Of a stretch of 64,000 nucleotides of DNA, positions 17,725 to 25,807 are shown piece by piece (the first letter of the stretch is position 1; each line of letters opens with the position of its first letter). Location of the stretch: contig JBAOIL010000038.1 in the NCBI GenBank assembly GCA_037044975.1, positions 372,001 to 436,000 on the forward strand, written 5' to 3'. The notes under the pieces are model-generated. The model was given only the letters and a program-made list of their open reading frames with translations. It searched no databases and was not told where the DNA came from. The stretch comes from JADLHS01 sp020848635. Lineage in GTDB: Bacteria; Verrucomicrobiota; Verrucomicrobiia; Limisphaerales; JADLHS01. The position numbers and the translations under genes were made by a program.

Positions 17725-18060
17725 GGAGTCAGCATAGGGAAGCCTGGGTGGTAGTCCAAGCCGGTCTTTTGCAGCAAAGGGACTTCGGATTGCCTTCGCT
17801 CCATGGGTTGCGCAGGTTTTTCCATAATGCCGGGTAGCGACGAGCGGAAGGGCCGATGCAACGAACCATCGGATGGTCGAGCCTTGACGCGGGGTTTGTA
17901 GATTGACCAATGCAAGAACCGCTTTCCAATCGAATGGCGCCGTCGAACGATTTACCACTTGCGGTGCCAACGGTTGCGAGGGACGATCGCAACTATGACA
18001 AGCGGCGTCTCCCCGGAGCCACCAAGCGGTGGCGGACCACGCTGAAAACCAGAAACCCCC
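17725..18060. other. Divergent intergenic region
   Basis: 336 bases between the starts of cstA (minus) and the nucleoside-hydrolase-like gene (plus). It should hold both promoters. I see scattered TTGAC-like hexamers (for example TTGACG near 17883) but no convincing -35/-10 pair, no clear operator palindrome and no coding signal. Confidence 0.4.
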
Positions 18061-19242
18061 ATGTATCTGCCGGCTTTCCTGCAAACGAGTCCTTCCCTTG
18101 GCCGCCGCCGCGCCCGCGGCGTGGTTGGCGTGATCCGGCTGTTGGGGTTGTGGGTTTGCCTCGTCGCCCGCGCCCTGGCCGAACCCCCGGCGCCGCCACC
18201 GTGCATCCCGCTGATTTACTGCACGGACCTGTTCCATCCCTACGATGACCCGGACGATCACTTCGATCTCGCCACAGTGTTCGCTCTCCCGGAGTTCGAT
18301 ATCCGCTGTGTCATTCTCGACCAGGGGGACGAGCAATTGAAGCGACCCGGACACGGAGCCGTGGCCCAGCTCAACCGGATGACGGGCCGGAACGTGCCGG
18401 CCTTCGGCGGCCTCGGCGCCAAGTTGCACGCTCCGCACGATCCCGGACTGGATCAAGCGGAACCGTTTCAGGCGGGCGTTGCGGCGATCCTGGACACCTT
18501 GCGCCGGGCCACCAACCCGGTGACGATCATCACGGTGGGCAGCGTCCGCGACTTGGTGGCGGCTTTCAACCGGGAACCGGAGTTGTTCCGCCGGAAGGTC
18601 GGCTGCGTCCTGGCCTTCATTGGCGAGGCGTCCCAAGCGGACTTTCGCGAATGGAATGTTGCCCTTGATCCACACGCCTACGTCGGCTTGATGCGTTCCG
18701 GGCTGCCCCTCTACTGGGTGCCGTGCTTCGATGGTGGCGCGTGGCAGAATGCCGGTCACGCCTCCTTCTGGCGGGGGAAACACGACGATTTGCTTCACGC
18801 CGCGTCGCCCCAACTCCTGCAATACTTTATCTACGCTCTCGAAAAGGAAAGCGCCGAGCCCTGCGGTTTTCTCACGCAGCCGGTGGACGATGCGCGGCGC
18901 GCGCGGCTCCTGGCCGGGACGCGCAATCTCTGGTGTACGGCGGTCTTCAGCGCGCTCGCCGGGCGTGACCTCGTGTGCGAGGACCGACGCTATGTGACCA
19001 AACCCCGCCCGTCGGGCCGCGCCGCAAACCCAAGTCTGCGGAACGAACTGTTTGAGTTTGAACCGGTAACGGTGCGCATCACGGATGCCGCCGTCGTGAC
19101 CTACGGTCCAGCTCCGGAAGCGCGCCGGATCCGGCGCTTTACCGTACGCGACCCCGTCAACTACGCCCGCGGCATGACGGAAGTCACCGCGGGTTTACTG
19201 CTGCCGCTCGGCCAGATGCGCCCTCCTCCCACCCGCCGGTAA
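18061..19242 (+). CDS. Exported nucleoside hydrolase-like protein
   Basis: 393 residues with a signal segment (VIRLLGLWVCLVARALAEP). LIYCTDLFHPYDDPDDHFDL resembles the Asp-rich Ca-binding DxDxGxDD start of inosine-uridine hydrolases. Other matches are PVTIITVGSVRDLVAAF and the EWNVALDPHAY region, corresponding to EFNxxxDPxAA. The usual DPGxDD is altered to DDPDDHFD, so activity is uncertain. Planctomycete/verrucomicrobial genomes contain many secreted proteins of this type. No operon partner is evident. Confidence 0.8.
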   Translation: MYLPAFLQTSPSLGRRRARGVVGVIRLLGLWVCLVARALAEPPAPPPCIPLIYCTDLFHPYDDPDDHFDLATVFALPEFDIRCVILDQGDEQLKRPGHGAVAQLNRMTGRNVPAFGGLGAKLHAPHDPGLDQAEPFQAGVAAILDTLRRATNPVTIITVGSVRDLVAAFNREPELFRRKVGCVLAFIGEASQADFREWNVALDPHAYVGLMRSGLPLYWVPCFDGGAWQNAGHASFWRGKHDDLLHAASPQLLQYFIYALEKESAEPCGFLTQPVDDARRARLLAGTRNLWCTAVFSALAGRDLVCEDRRYVTKPRPSGRAANPSLRNELFEFEPVTVRITDAAVVTYGPAPEARRIRRFTVRDPVNYARGMTEVTAGLLLPLGQMRPPPTRR

Positions 19243-19252
19243 GGGCAGCGGA

Positions 19253-19504
19253 ATGCCGGCGGGACAATGGGCGAAGGAAACACCCCCGGCTGCCGATGGC
19301 CGGCGCTGCCTCAACGGCCGCACCGCCTGCGCCGTCTTCTACGACGCCGCCAAACGCCGCGGCTGGACCAAACGCCAGCGCCAAACCATTTTCTGGTTGC
19401 TGCTCCAACGGTTCGGAGCGATGCTCGTAAAAACGACGAACGGCCATCACCCCAGACCCGCCACGTTGTGGCGCGTCACGGTGGAAGCCTGGCTCCGCTG
19501 CTAG
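19253..19504 (+). CDS. Hypothetical short ORF, possible remnant
   Basis: 83 codons with a basic, Trp-rich segment (FYDAAKRRGWTKRQRQTIFW and ATLWRVTVEAWLRC). It lies between the nucleoside hydrolase gene and the truncated Rhs module, at the edge of an AT-rich island. Composition is plausible for a fragment of a DNA-binding or transposase protein, but no domain is recognised. It could also be chance coding. The gap to the next gene (19505-19618) contains the truncated upstream end of the Rhs core. Confidence 0.3.
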   Translation: MPAGQWAKETPPAADGRRCLNGRTACAVFYDAAKRRGWTKRQRQTIFWLLLQRFGAMLVKTTNGHHPRPATLWRVTVEAWLRC

Positions 19505-19618
19505 GGCCTGATTACCGTCCGGCAATACCAGAAACCAAATGTGTCACCCACTTTATCCAAAATCTGGTCTCACAATTAACTTGGTCGCACAGGGGAACTC
19601 CTCCGTGCCACCGGCCCC

Positions 19619-20155
19619 ATGGCCAAGGCCAACCCCTTCCGGTTCTCCACCAAATATCAGGATGACGAGACGGATCTGCTTTACTACGGGTATCGGTATT
19701 ACAATGCCAGCACGGGGAGGTGGCTTAGCCGCGATCCGATTGAAGAGAGGGGTGGAAAGAATCTTTATGGCTTTGCACGGAACGATGCCATAGATCATTG
19801 GGATAGGTTCGGGAAATGTGTCAATTCCTCGGGAGGCAAGAAATCTTTTGGCGGAGGCTTCCGGTTTGATGCGGGTCAAAATCATGCGGACGTAAGCGTA
19901 GCAGTCGCAGATAAGAACTACTGCAATGCTGATGAAATCAGCGTCGTATTTAATTTCTTTACGCACTTTGATGAAACCACAGATGACATGTTAAAGCGAA
20001 CTGCCGAGTTCACGTGCAACGGGAACAAGACCGCCCCGTCAGGCGTTCGCAATTCGTCACCAGATCATGATAATGGAAAAGAGTGGAGCGTAACTTGCAA
20101 GCTTGGAGCGACAAAATGCAATTCAATGGCGACGGGGGGTAACCTTGGGTATTAG
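19619..20155 (+). CDS. Orphan Rhs C-terminal tip (core remnant plus variable domain)
   Basis: Begins within a conserved Rhs core end: KYQDDETDLLYYGYRYYNAS, TGRWLSRDPIEERGG and NLYGFARNDAIDHWDRFG, after which a unique C-terminal domain follows. The same frame is open upstream from about 19585 (TGELLRATGP), where it is cut by TAA, so the long YD-repeat part is missing. The unique domain stops at 20155, but a G6 run at 20134-20139 allows a one-base shift into a frame continuing to 20291 with a Cys-rich end (CDCPCKIKGC). Low G+C compared with flanks suggests transfer. Toxin activity is unproven. Confidence 0.75.
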   Translation: MAKANPFRFSTKYQDDETDLLYYGYRYYNASTGRWLSRDPIEERGGKNLYGFARNDAIDHWDRFGKCVNSSGGKKSFGGGFRFDAGQNHADVSVAVADKNYCNADEISVVFNFFTHFDETTDDMLKRTAEFTCNGNKTAPSGVRNSSPDHDNGKEWSVTCKLGATKCNSMATGGNLGY

Positions 20156-20294
20156 GGGAGTGACGCGGAAAGATGGCCCGATGGAGGACGTGGGGACAGT
20201 GAACGCATCCATAAACTACTCTTGCGATTGCCCGTGCAAGATCAAGGGGTGCGTTAATGTAGAATTGTCTGCAACCGGAAAAGGTCAGTAACAA

Positions 20295-21017
20295 ATGATC
20301 AAGCGTTTCAATTCTCTATTGGCTTTTATTGTAATCCCTGTCCTGACTTATGCAGTCCTTTCAACGGCGGCTGATGAGATCGCTTCAAAGGAAGTGGCAA
20401 GGACAGAAAGGAACGCACCTATCTTGAGATTGATTGAATCTCCATCTCCAAATCATTTTGGCTTTGATCAGCATGGCGACCTCATTCGCATTGCGCTACC
20501 CCAAAAACTAAACATCGACAGCAACCTTGCCCTCATTGCAACGTGCCCAACTGTAACCGATGTGACGGTCTGGTTCACCAAAAGAGGCAACCCGTTTCTT
20601 TCGAAGAGCGGTTTTGATTGCCTGCGAAAACTGCCGCGACTGGAGAAATTGGAGATAGGTTGTTGTGAGCTAATACCGGGCGAAATGTTTGCGAGTATGT
20701 GCGAATTGACAAATCTGAAGGTTCTGAGTCTGAATCGAGCCGAACCTTCAGTTGAAGACTACGTTGCACTGACGAACCTCGTACGATTAGAAGAGTTGTC
20801 CATTGCTGGAGCTGCGCATTTTGGAGATCCTGAATTTAAGAGGTTAAACGTCTTGCGGCATCTTAGAAAGATCACGTTGTATTCAACGTCAGTAAGTTAT
20901 CGTTGTCTAGATGCAGTTAGTGGTTTTCCTTCGTTGACCAATTTCGTCGCAACCAGAAGGCGATTGGAAATGGGCGATAAAATGGAAAAGATTGAATGGT
21001 CCAAACTTGACAGGTAA
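20295..21017 (+). CDS. Exported/anchored leucine-rich-repeat-like protein
   Basis: 240 residues with an N-terminal hydrophobic segment (LLAFIVIPVLTYAVLSTAA) and repeated LRR-like units: LPRLEKLEIGCCELIPGEMF, LTNLKVLSLNRAEPS, LVRLEELSIAGAAHF and LRHLRKITLYSTSVSY. It starts three bases after the alternative Rhs-tip frame ends (20291), so they probably share a transcript. The AT-rich composition matches the Rhs tip and not the flanks. It could be a cognate accessory or immunity protein; that is inference from position. Confidence 0.7.
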   Translation: MIKRFNSLLAFIVIPVLTYAVLSTAADEIASKEVARTERNAPILRLIESPSPNHFGFDQHGDLIRIALPQKLNIDSNLALIATCPTVTDVTVWFTKRGNPFLSKSGFDCLRKLPRLEKLEIGCCELIPGEMFASMCELTNLKVLSLNRAEPSVEDYVALTNLVRLEELSIAGAAHFGDPEFKRLNVLRHLRKITLYSTSVSYRCLDAVSGFPSLTNFVATRRRLEMGDKMEKIEWSKLDR

Positions 21018-21193
21018 GCCTCACGCGGATCCTTTCAATATGAACGACACGCGCCAACCAAAGCGACAATGTTGCCGCCATTTTTTGCGCTGGCGCAGCT
21101 TCTCAGCTATAAATGGCAATAATATGTATCGCCGGGCGCGGGTTTATCAAACGGCAAATAAATGAAATGGGTGAGTGGAGTGTCTGTTACGGA

Positions 21194-21370
21194 TTTTTTT
21201 GGCGTCGTACTTTTGGCCGATTTGGCGTCGTAGGCCTTTTGCAGTTTTGACCGGACTGGCATCGTATTGTGTGGCCGAGTAGCCGCGCTCTGATCGTACG
21301 CTTGCGACGCGCCTGGCCGTTTTCAGAGTTTCCAAGGGGTTCCTCATTTTTGGCCGCACTGCCATCGTAC
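21194..21370. repeat. Degenerate 23-bp repeats
   Basis: Four copies of a unit close to TTTTGGCCGNACTGGCATCGTA on the plus strand, ending at about 21209 (truncated), 21232, 21266 and 21370. They occupy the 610-base stretch 21018-21628, which otherwise has no convincing gene. Short frames here on the minus strand only reflect the repeat. Function is unknown. Confidence 0.6.
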
Positions 21371-21628
21371 GTCACCACTGACGCCTTGGCTTGCGGCACG
21401 GTTGGGGATGGGCACGGCGAGTGATTTGAACAACCGGTTGTATCGGTGGCGAAAAGGCACGCTCAAGTGAAAGCCCGGGAGGGAGCGGTGACCCAAAATG
21501 GATGCTGAAAACTTCACCCGGTCGGCCGGTCGCAGCCAAACCTCCGCCTGCCGGTCGGCGATCCGGGCGGCTTTTGTCCGCCCAGCTTCGGATTGACTTC
21601 ACGGCGCGGCTGCCGAATTCTCCGGCGC

Positions 21629-22117
21629 GTGTCAGAATTACTTTGGGTGGTGGCTCACACCCGGCCGCGCCGGGAAAAGAAACTGGTTGAACATTGCGAG
21701 CGCCAGGGCTTGGCGGTGACGCTGCCGTGTTACGACTCGGCGCACAAGTATCGCGGCAAGACCGTGGTGTTTCGCAAACCGCTATTCCCCGGCTATGTCT
21801 TCCTGCAACTCGAAAAGGAGCACTTTTCGAGTGTCCGCCAGAACGACAACGTCGCCAATCTGTTGGAAGTCTTCGATCAGGAGACTTTCGCGCGGCAGTT
21901 GCAGGAAATTCTTGCGGCGTTGGACTCGAAATTGGAGGTGCGGCTCGCCCCGACCATTGGGGAAGGGACAAAGGTGCGTATCCGGAGCGGGCCGTTGCAG
22001 GGGGTGGAAGGGTGGGTGGAGAAACGGCAAGGCATGACGACTGTGCTGTTGCGGCTGGATTTCATCAACCAGGCCGCGGCGGTGAAGATTGCCGCCGACC
22101 AGTTGGAATTGATTTGA
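21629..22117 (+). CDS. NusG-like transcription antitermination factor (RfaH/UpxY/LoaP class)
   Basis: 162 residues from GTG at 21629 (SELLWVVAHTRPRREKKLVE). The NGN domain covers about residues 4-100 with LPCYDSAHKYRGKTVVFRKP and LFPGYVFLQLE; a KOW domain follows (GTKVRIRSGPLQGVEGWVEK). Housekeeping nusG normally sits beside secE and rplK; here it is alone, so this is probably a specialised paralogue controlling a particular operon. It has no polysaccharide cluster directly downstream in the window. Start codon choice rests on family alignment. Confidence 0.88.
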   Translation: MSELLWVVAHTRPRREKKLVEHCERQGLAVTLPCYDSAHKYRGKTVVFRKPLFPGYVFLQLEKEHFSSVRQNDNVANLLEVFDQETFARQLQEILAALDSKLEVRLAPTIGEGTKVRIRSGPLQGVEGWVEKRQGMTTVLLRLDFINQAAAVKIAADQLELI

Positions 22118-22179
22118 TCGCCGCCGAACCAGATACACGAGGTTTGACCCGCCCGGCGCTTCGGCCTTTACTATGGGTC

Positions 22180-22683
22180 ATGAAGACATTCTTGGCGCTC
22201 GTCGCGGCGGCGGGGTTGTGGGGCGGTTGCGGCGGGGCGAACGGCCCGGCGGTGAGTTTGGTGAGCGTGCAATTTCAAGATGCGACCGTGCTGGAGACCA
22301 CCGCCGTGTTCACGTTGCGCCTGAGCAATGAAAGCCCATCAGCCATGCAGTTCAACGGCGAAGCCCACCGGATTTATCTCAATGGGCTCGACGTCGGGAC
22401 CGGCTTGAGCGATCAGACCGTGACCGTGCCCCGCCTTGGCACGGTGACGCACGCGGTGACGGTGCATTTGAGCAATCTGGCGCTGGCGACGCGCCTCAAG
22501 GCCATCATTGAATCGAAGGGGTTCGATTACCGCATCCGCAGCACTTTTTATGGTCAGTCGTGGTTTAATCGGATGCAGTCGGAAAGCGCAGGCAAGCTCG
22601 ATTTGAAGGATTTTACGCCCTCGTTGGAAACGACCAATGCCCCCGCGGCCGTGCCCCGCCGGCCGCCCTCAGAACTTCAGTGA
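22180..22683 (+). CDS. LEA14-like lipoprotein
   Basis: 167 residues with a lipobox-like N-terminus (LALVAAAGLWGGCGG). The body VSLVSVQFQDATVLETTAVF TLRLSNESP-like pattern and FNGEAHRIYLNGLDVGTGLS matches the LEA type-2/WHy beta-sandwich, a family linked to desiccation and stress. The tail is Pro/Arg-rich. It follows the NusG paralogue by 62 bases and may be co-transcribed. It ends overlapping the convergent gene at 22669 by 15 bases. Confidence 0.75.
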   Translation: MKTFLALVAAAGLWGGCGGANGPAVSLVSVQFQDATVLETTAVFTLRLSNESPSAMQFNGEAHRIYLNGLDVGTGLSDQTVTVPRLGTVTHAVTVHLSNLALATRLKAIIESKGFDYRIRSTFYGQSWFNRMQSESAGKLDLKDFTPSLETTNAPAAVPRRPPSELQ

Positions 22684-23112
22684 AGTTTTCAGGAAGAAGA
22701 AGGACGGTTCCTCCATGGCCGTGCCGTTGCGGCCCCGAGTAAAGACCGGGTCCATGCAGACCATCCCGTAGCCCGCTTGAAGATTGGCGATGCGAAACCC
22801 GCGGTCGCCCTCTTGGGCGCTGAAGATACTGGCGAGCAGCCCGCTCGCCGCCGTTGAGTGTTTGTTCAAGCAGGCCGCCGCCGCGAGGATCCGGCGCGTG
22901 GCATCGCCTGTCCCGGCGGTGGCTGGCAGGGTGTTTGATTGCGGTTCGAAGGCCAGCGCGAAATGGTCGGTATTGGTGGTGGTTGCCGTCGGTGCGGGCA
23001 GCGGGATCAGGGAGAGTTTGGTCGGGGTGGACAATATTTCGGAGCGGCACGGGATCGAACTGATCAGCATTGCCAGCGCAACGCAAACAAGGATTCGAGG
23101 CAGGCTCCCCAT
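22669..23112 (-). CDS. Hypothetical exported protein
   Basis: 147 residues from MGSLPRILVCVALAMLISSI, a clear signal peptide. The mature part has a Thr/Pro/Ala-rich segment, then AFEPQSNTLPATAGTGDATR and a C-terminal FRIANLQAGYGMVCMDPVFT. No family recognised. The upstream in-frame extension to 23355 lacks coding character. Overlaps the LEA-like gene tail to tail. Confidence 0.55.
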   Translation of the reverse strand: MGSLPRILVCVALAMLISSIPCRSEILSTPTKLSLIPLPAPTATTTNTDHFALAFEPQSNTLPATAGTGDATRRILAAAACLNKHSTAASGLLASIFSAQEGDRGFRIANLQAGYGMVCMDPVFTRGRNGTAMEEPSFFFLKTSLKF

Positions 23113-23490
23113 CCGGTGTGGGTCATTCCCCTTTGCGGGTATGACCGGTTTAATTTGGTTCACAACAACGTCACTCCTTTTTGAGCGCTCTGTAGTAGTC
23201 CAAATATCACAGCCCGCCCGTGGCAGTTTTAGCAATGGCTGTACCACGGTTTGGAATTCCACGGGCATCACCATGCCGGGAGGAAATCGTTGGTGATGCG
23301 TTGGCGGACGGCGTTTCCCCGGACAGCGTGTCCCAAAGTTGGCGGCGCGTTCCAAGGGAAATTCCGGCGTGGACTCCGGTGGTTGCGGGGGTGGTGGCTT
23401 ACAGTGGCAGGCGCTGGCTTCGGTCAGGCGGGCGCAACAATTGAAGAAGGGCTTGAAGTCTTTGGGCGACTGATTAGTCTCCTTGTGGTT
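23113..23490. other. Intergenic region upstream of tRNA-Val
   Basis: 378 bases with no convincing gene. It should contain the minus-strand promoter of the exported protein and a plus-strand promoter for the tRNA. I see no strong palindrome. A weak AT-rich stretch lies at about 23150-23215. Confidence 0.35.
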
Positions 23491-23565
23491 GCGCGCTTAG
23501 CTCAGTGGTAGAGCATTTCCTTCACACGGAAGGGGTCGTAGGTTCAATCCCTACAGCGCGCACCA
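23491..23565 (+). tRNA. tRNA-Val (anticodon CAC)
   Basis: Complete cloverleaf: acceptor GCGCGCT pairs with AGCGCGC, D arm in TAGCTCAGTGGTAGAGCA, anticodon arm TTTCC-TTCACAC-GGAAG with anticodon CAC, T arm GTAGG-TTCAATC-CCTAC, and a 3' end ACCA encoded (23562-23565). CAC reads GTG valine codons. Confidence 0.97.
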
Positions 23566-23837
23566 TCTTTTTCCCCCTCAAAACCCCAACAAAACCAGCA
23601 GTGTGACCAATCAAGTCAGGCAACCCATGTTTTCGCTGCCAAGTCCCGACAACTGAGTTGTAAACTAATGGGTGCGGACTTGACGCGCGCTTGAAACGGC
23701 CATGGGCTGGAGTGTGGATTCCGATTAGCGAGTTGCAAGCGCCGCTGGGAATTCAAACAAACGGATATCATGCACTGACGGGCGCACCGTGCTTTCGGCG
23801 TGGTTTGCCTGCCCGTTTCTTCTGACTCAAGAAAAAC

Positions 23838-23868
23838 GGCGCTCCTTGTTAACCAGACAAGGAGCGCC
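23838..23868 (-). terminator. Rho-independent terminator-like hairpin, minus strand
   Basis: Perfect 12-bp stem, GGCGCTCCTTGT and ACAAGGAGCGCC, with a 7-base loop. On the minus strand it is followed by GTTTTTCTTG, the expected U-rich tract. No recognised minus-strand gene lies just upstream (23870-24100), so it may end an unannotated small RNA. The rest of the 540-base interval 23566-24106 shows no convincing gene. Confidence 0.6.
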
Positions 23869-24106
23869 ACCGTATTACTCAAACCAACCAAACGACCATT
23901 TCTAACGCCGTCAATTTGCTTGGAGTGCAAGCGACGTTCAATCAGCAACTCGCCAATCCGCCAAATACCATGTTAGATAACTTTTTTGATACGCTGAGAT
24001 AATGCCGGTCACCTTCGGCCTCGCCGCGCGCATAAACGTCGTGGCGGGAGGCGTAACGCGCGGCTTTCGGCTTGAACGATTCAGCGTCGGCAGTAAGAGT
24101 TGCGTC

Positions 24107-24496
24107 ATGAAGATGATTCTCGCGCTGTGTTTCGCCGCGCTCTGCTTAACCACGCACGGCCAAACTACCAAAACGTTTTTCACGAAAGGGGCCTGGCACG
24201 ACTACATGGCCATCAACAAAAAGATCGCGCAACTTGAAGCCAAGGCTAAAGCCCTGTCGCTCGACACCGTGGAGAAGAAGGGGTTGACCCGGCTGCAGGG
24301 CCAAGCCAAAAAAATATCCAACGACGAGGCTAATCAAGCCGAGCTTGCGGCCGACAAAGACCTGATGAGCAAGACCGAGCAGTTGCAAAAGGACATCGCG
24401 CGGTTGAGGTTGAAGCTGCAAGAGCTGGACATGCGCTATGCCATGCCGTCGCCCCTCCCGGCCACACCAAAACCCGCCAAGAAATCAAAGTCTTAA
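24107..24496 (+). CDS. Exported coiled-coil protein
   Basis: 129 residues from MKMILALCFAALCLTTHGQ, a signal peptide. The mature part is an alpha-helical, charged, coiled-coil-like stretch (YMAINKKIAQLEAKAKALSL, then KTEQLQKDIARLRLKLQELD), with a Pro/Lys tail. No domain recognised. An earlier in-frame ATG at 24002 is less suitable because it would bury the signal sequence. Confidence 0.65.
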   Translation: MKMILALCFAALCLTTHGQTTKTFFTKGAWHDYMAINKKIAQLEAKAKALSLDTVEKKGLTRLQGQAKKISNDEANQAELAADKDLMSKTEQLQKDIARLRLKLQELDMRYAMPSPLPATPKPAKKSKS

Positions 24497-24665
24497 CTGC
24501 GGATACCGCGCAACCCCTGCCAGCGCACAGCCGCCCAGAACTCAACCGATGCACGCCGAAGGCGAATGCATTGTCGTTACGATCAGGGAGGGCAGGGGGA
24601 GGATTGACCGCGCCGGCCAGATAACGGCGATTGCTGAAAAATGGCCTTGGTGCTTAAGAAAAGGC

Positions 24666-24720
24666 TTGTCCTCCTGCGCGCGGAAGGGGGCGTAGGTTCA
24701 ATCCCGGCAGCTTCTGCCGT
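24666..24720 (+). other. tRNA-like 3' remnant
   Basis: Contains CGTAGGTTCAATCCC, the same 15-mer as the T arm of the tRNA-Val gene at 23491, followed by a GGCAGCTTCTGCC hairpin in place of a normal acceptor. No intact 5' half is visible. It could be a degraded tRNA gene or an old attachment site. Confidence 0.35.
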
Positions 24721-24734
24721 AAATTCCTGTCGGC

Positions 24735-25793
24735 TCAGTGATTTGGGTATTTCGACAAGTCCACCCATTGGAGTTGATACTTGCCGGAATTCAACCCTTC
24801 CAGTTCCGAAAGCGCATCCATGTCCGCCTGCATCTCCGGGCTGGGGCCGGAAGTAGAACGCCCACTGAAGAAGACCAATTCGCCCGGCAAGGGGAGCAGG
24901 TTGGGCGATCCGGAATCCCCGCCTTTCCAAGTGTTGACGGTAAAGCCCGGGACGTCGGCGCTGACGTTGCCCGCTTGTTCGGTTTTGAAGATGGGGCTGC
25001 ACCCGCTGCCTTGGGCGGGTGAAAGGTAACGGGATTGCAGCTCGGCGGGCGTCGCAACGCGGATGGGCGGGATCGTGTCCGGCAAATCGCGGTCGAACAA
25101 CAGGATCGTATAGTCACCTGGCTTGCCAGTGCGCACCACCGCCCGACGGATGGTCGCGGTGACGAGGGAATTGTCCGCCGTCAGGAACCAGACTTTCGCG
25201 CCAGCCTGACGGGTGTTGAAGCCCTCCAAGCCCATGCCATGGCCACGAGTGTAGCCGTGTCGGCGGGTGAGCAGGGTGACCGGCACCTGGCCGGTGCTTC
25301 CTTCACCCTCCCAACAGGGACTGAGCGCCGTCAACCCCTGCATGCCCCAGAGGAGACTGTTCGTGTTCCACAGAATGACCGGGGCCACAGCCGGCCAGCC
25401 AATCGGATGCGTGCGTTGCGACCAGATTTGCGTCCCGCGCCCATTGGTGTGGGCGATGAAATTGGTCCAGACGAACTGGTTCAGCGATTCCGGGAGGAAG
25501 CCGGCGAAGACCTGATTGGTGATCACCGAGTTGGCCGCGCGCAACCGCATGATCATTGGATTTGTCGCGAGTGCTGGATTGTTCGTCGGAAACGGACTTC
25601 GCCATTCCCGCGCCACCCGGAAATTCTGATAGATGGCCGCCCCATTCGTTGACCAGCCAATGAAGGTGTTGGTGCCGGCAACCATGTTCGTAGCTGCGAC
25701 CGTGGCCGCCGGTTCAATGACGGCTTGAGCCGCCACGCCGTGGGCGACCAACGCCAGCCCCAGCGCCAAGCAAAGACGATTTAAGGAGTTCAT
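24735..25793 (-). CDS. Secreted trypsin-like (S1-fold) protein
   Basis: 352 residues with a signal peptide (LALGLALVAHGVAAQ). The C-terminal half carries WKGGDSGSPNLLPLPGELVF, matching the GDSGxP serine motif of S1 peptidases. A preceding DYTILLFDRDLPDTIPP could supply the Asp, and LTRRHGYTRGHGMG the His. Asn/Thr-rich strands (TNMVAGTNTFIGWSTN) precede. The triad assignment is by motif order only. It follows mtnA by 14 bases on the same strand, though a shared function is unlikely. Confidence 0.65.
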   Translation of the reverse strand: MNSLNRLCLALGLALVAHGVAAQAVIEPAATVAATNMVAGTNTFIGWSTNGAAIYQNFRVAREWRSPFPTNNPALATNPMIMRLRAANSVITNQVFAGFLPESLNQFVWTNFIAHTNGRGTQIWSQRTHPIGWPAVAPVILWNTNSLLWGMQGLTALSPCWEGEGSTGQVPVTLLTRRHGYTRGHGMGLEGFNTRQAGAKVWFLTADNSLVTATIRRAVVRTGKPGDYTILLFDRDLPDTIPPIRVATPAELQSRYLSPAQGSGCSPIFKTEQAGNVSADVPGFTVNTWKGGDSGSPNLLPLPGELVFFSGRSTSGPSPEMQADMDALSELEGLNSGKYQLQWVDLSKYPNH

Positions 25794-25807
25794 GATTTTT
25801 CGTCCGG

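Noticed and set aside
21194..21370. Possible CRISPR-like array
   Set aside because: Spacing between the 23-bp units is irregular, copies are degenerate, and no cas genes are near.
23616..23948. 110-codon minus-strand ORF near tRNA-Val
   Set aside because: It runs through the terminator hairpin and has no domain or export signal; treated as non-coding.
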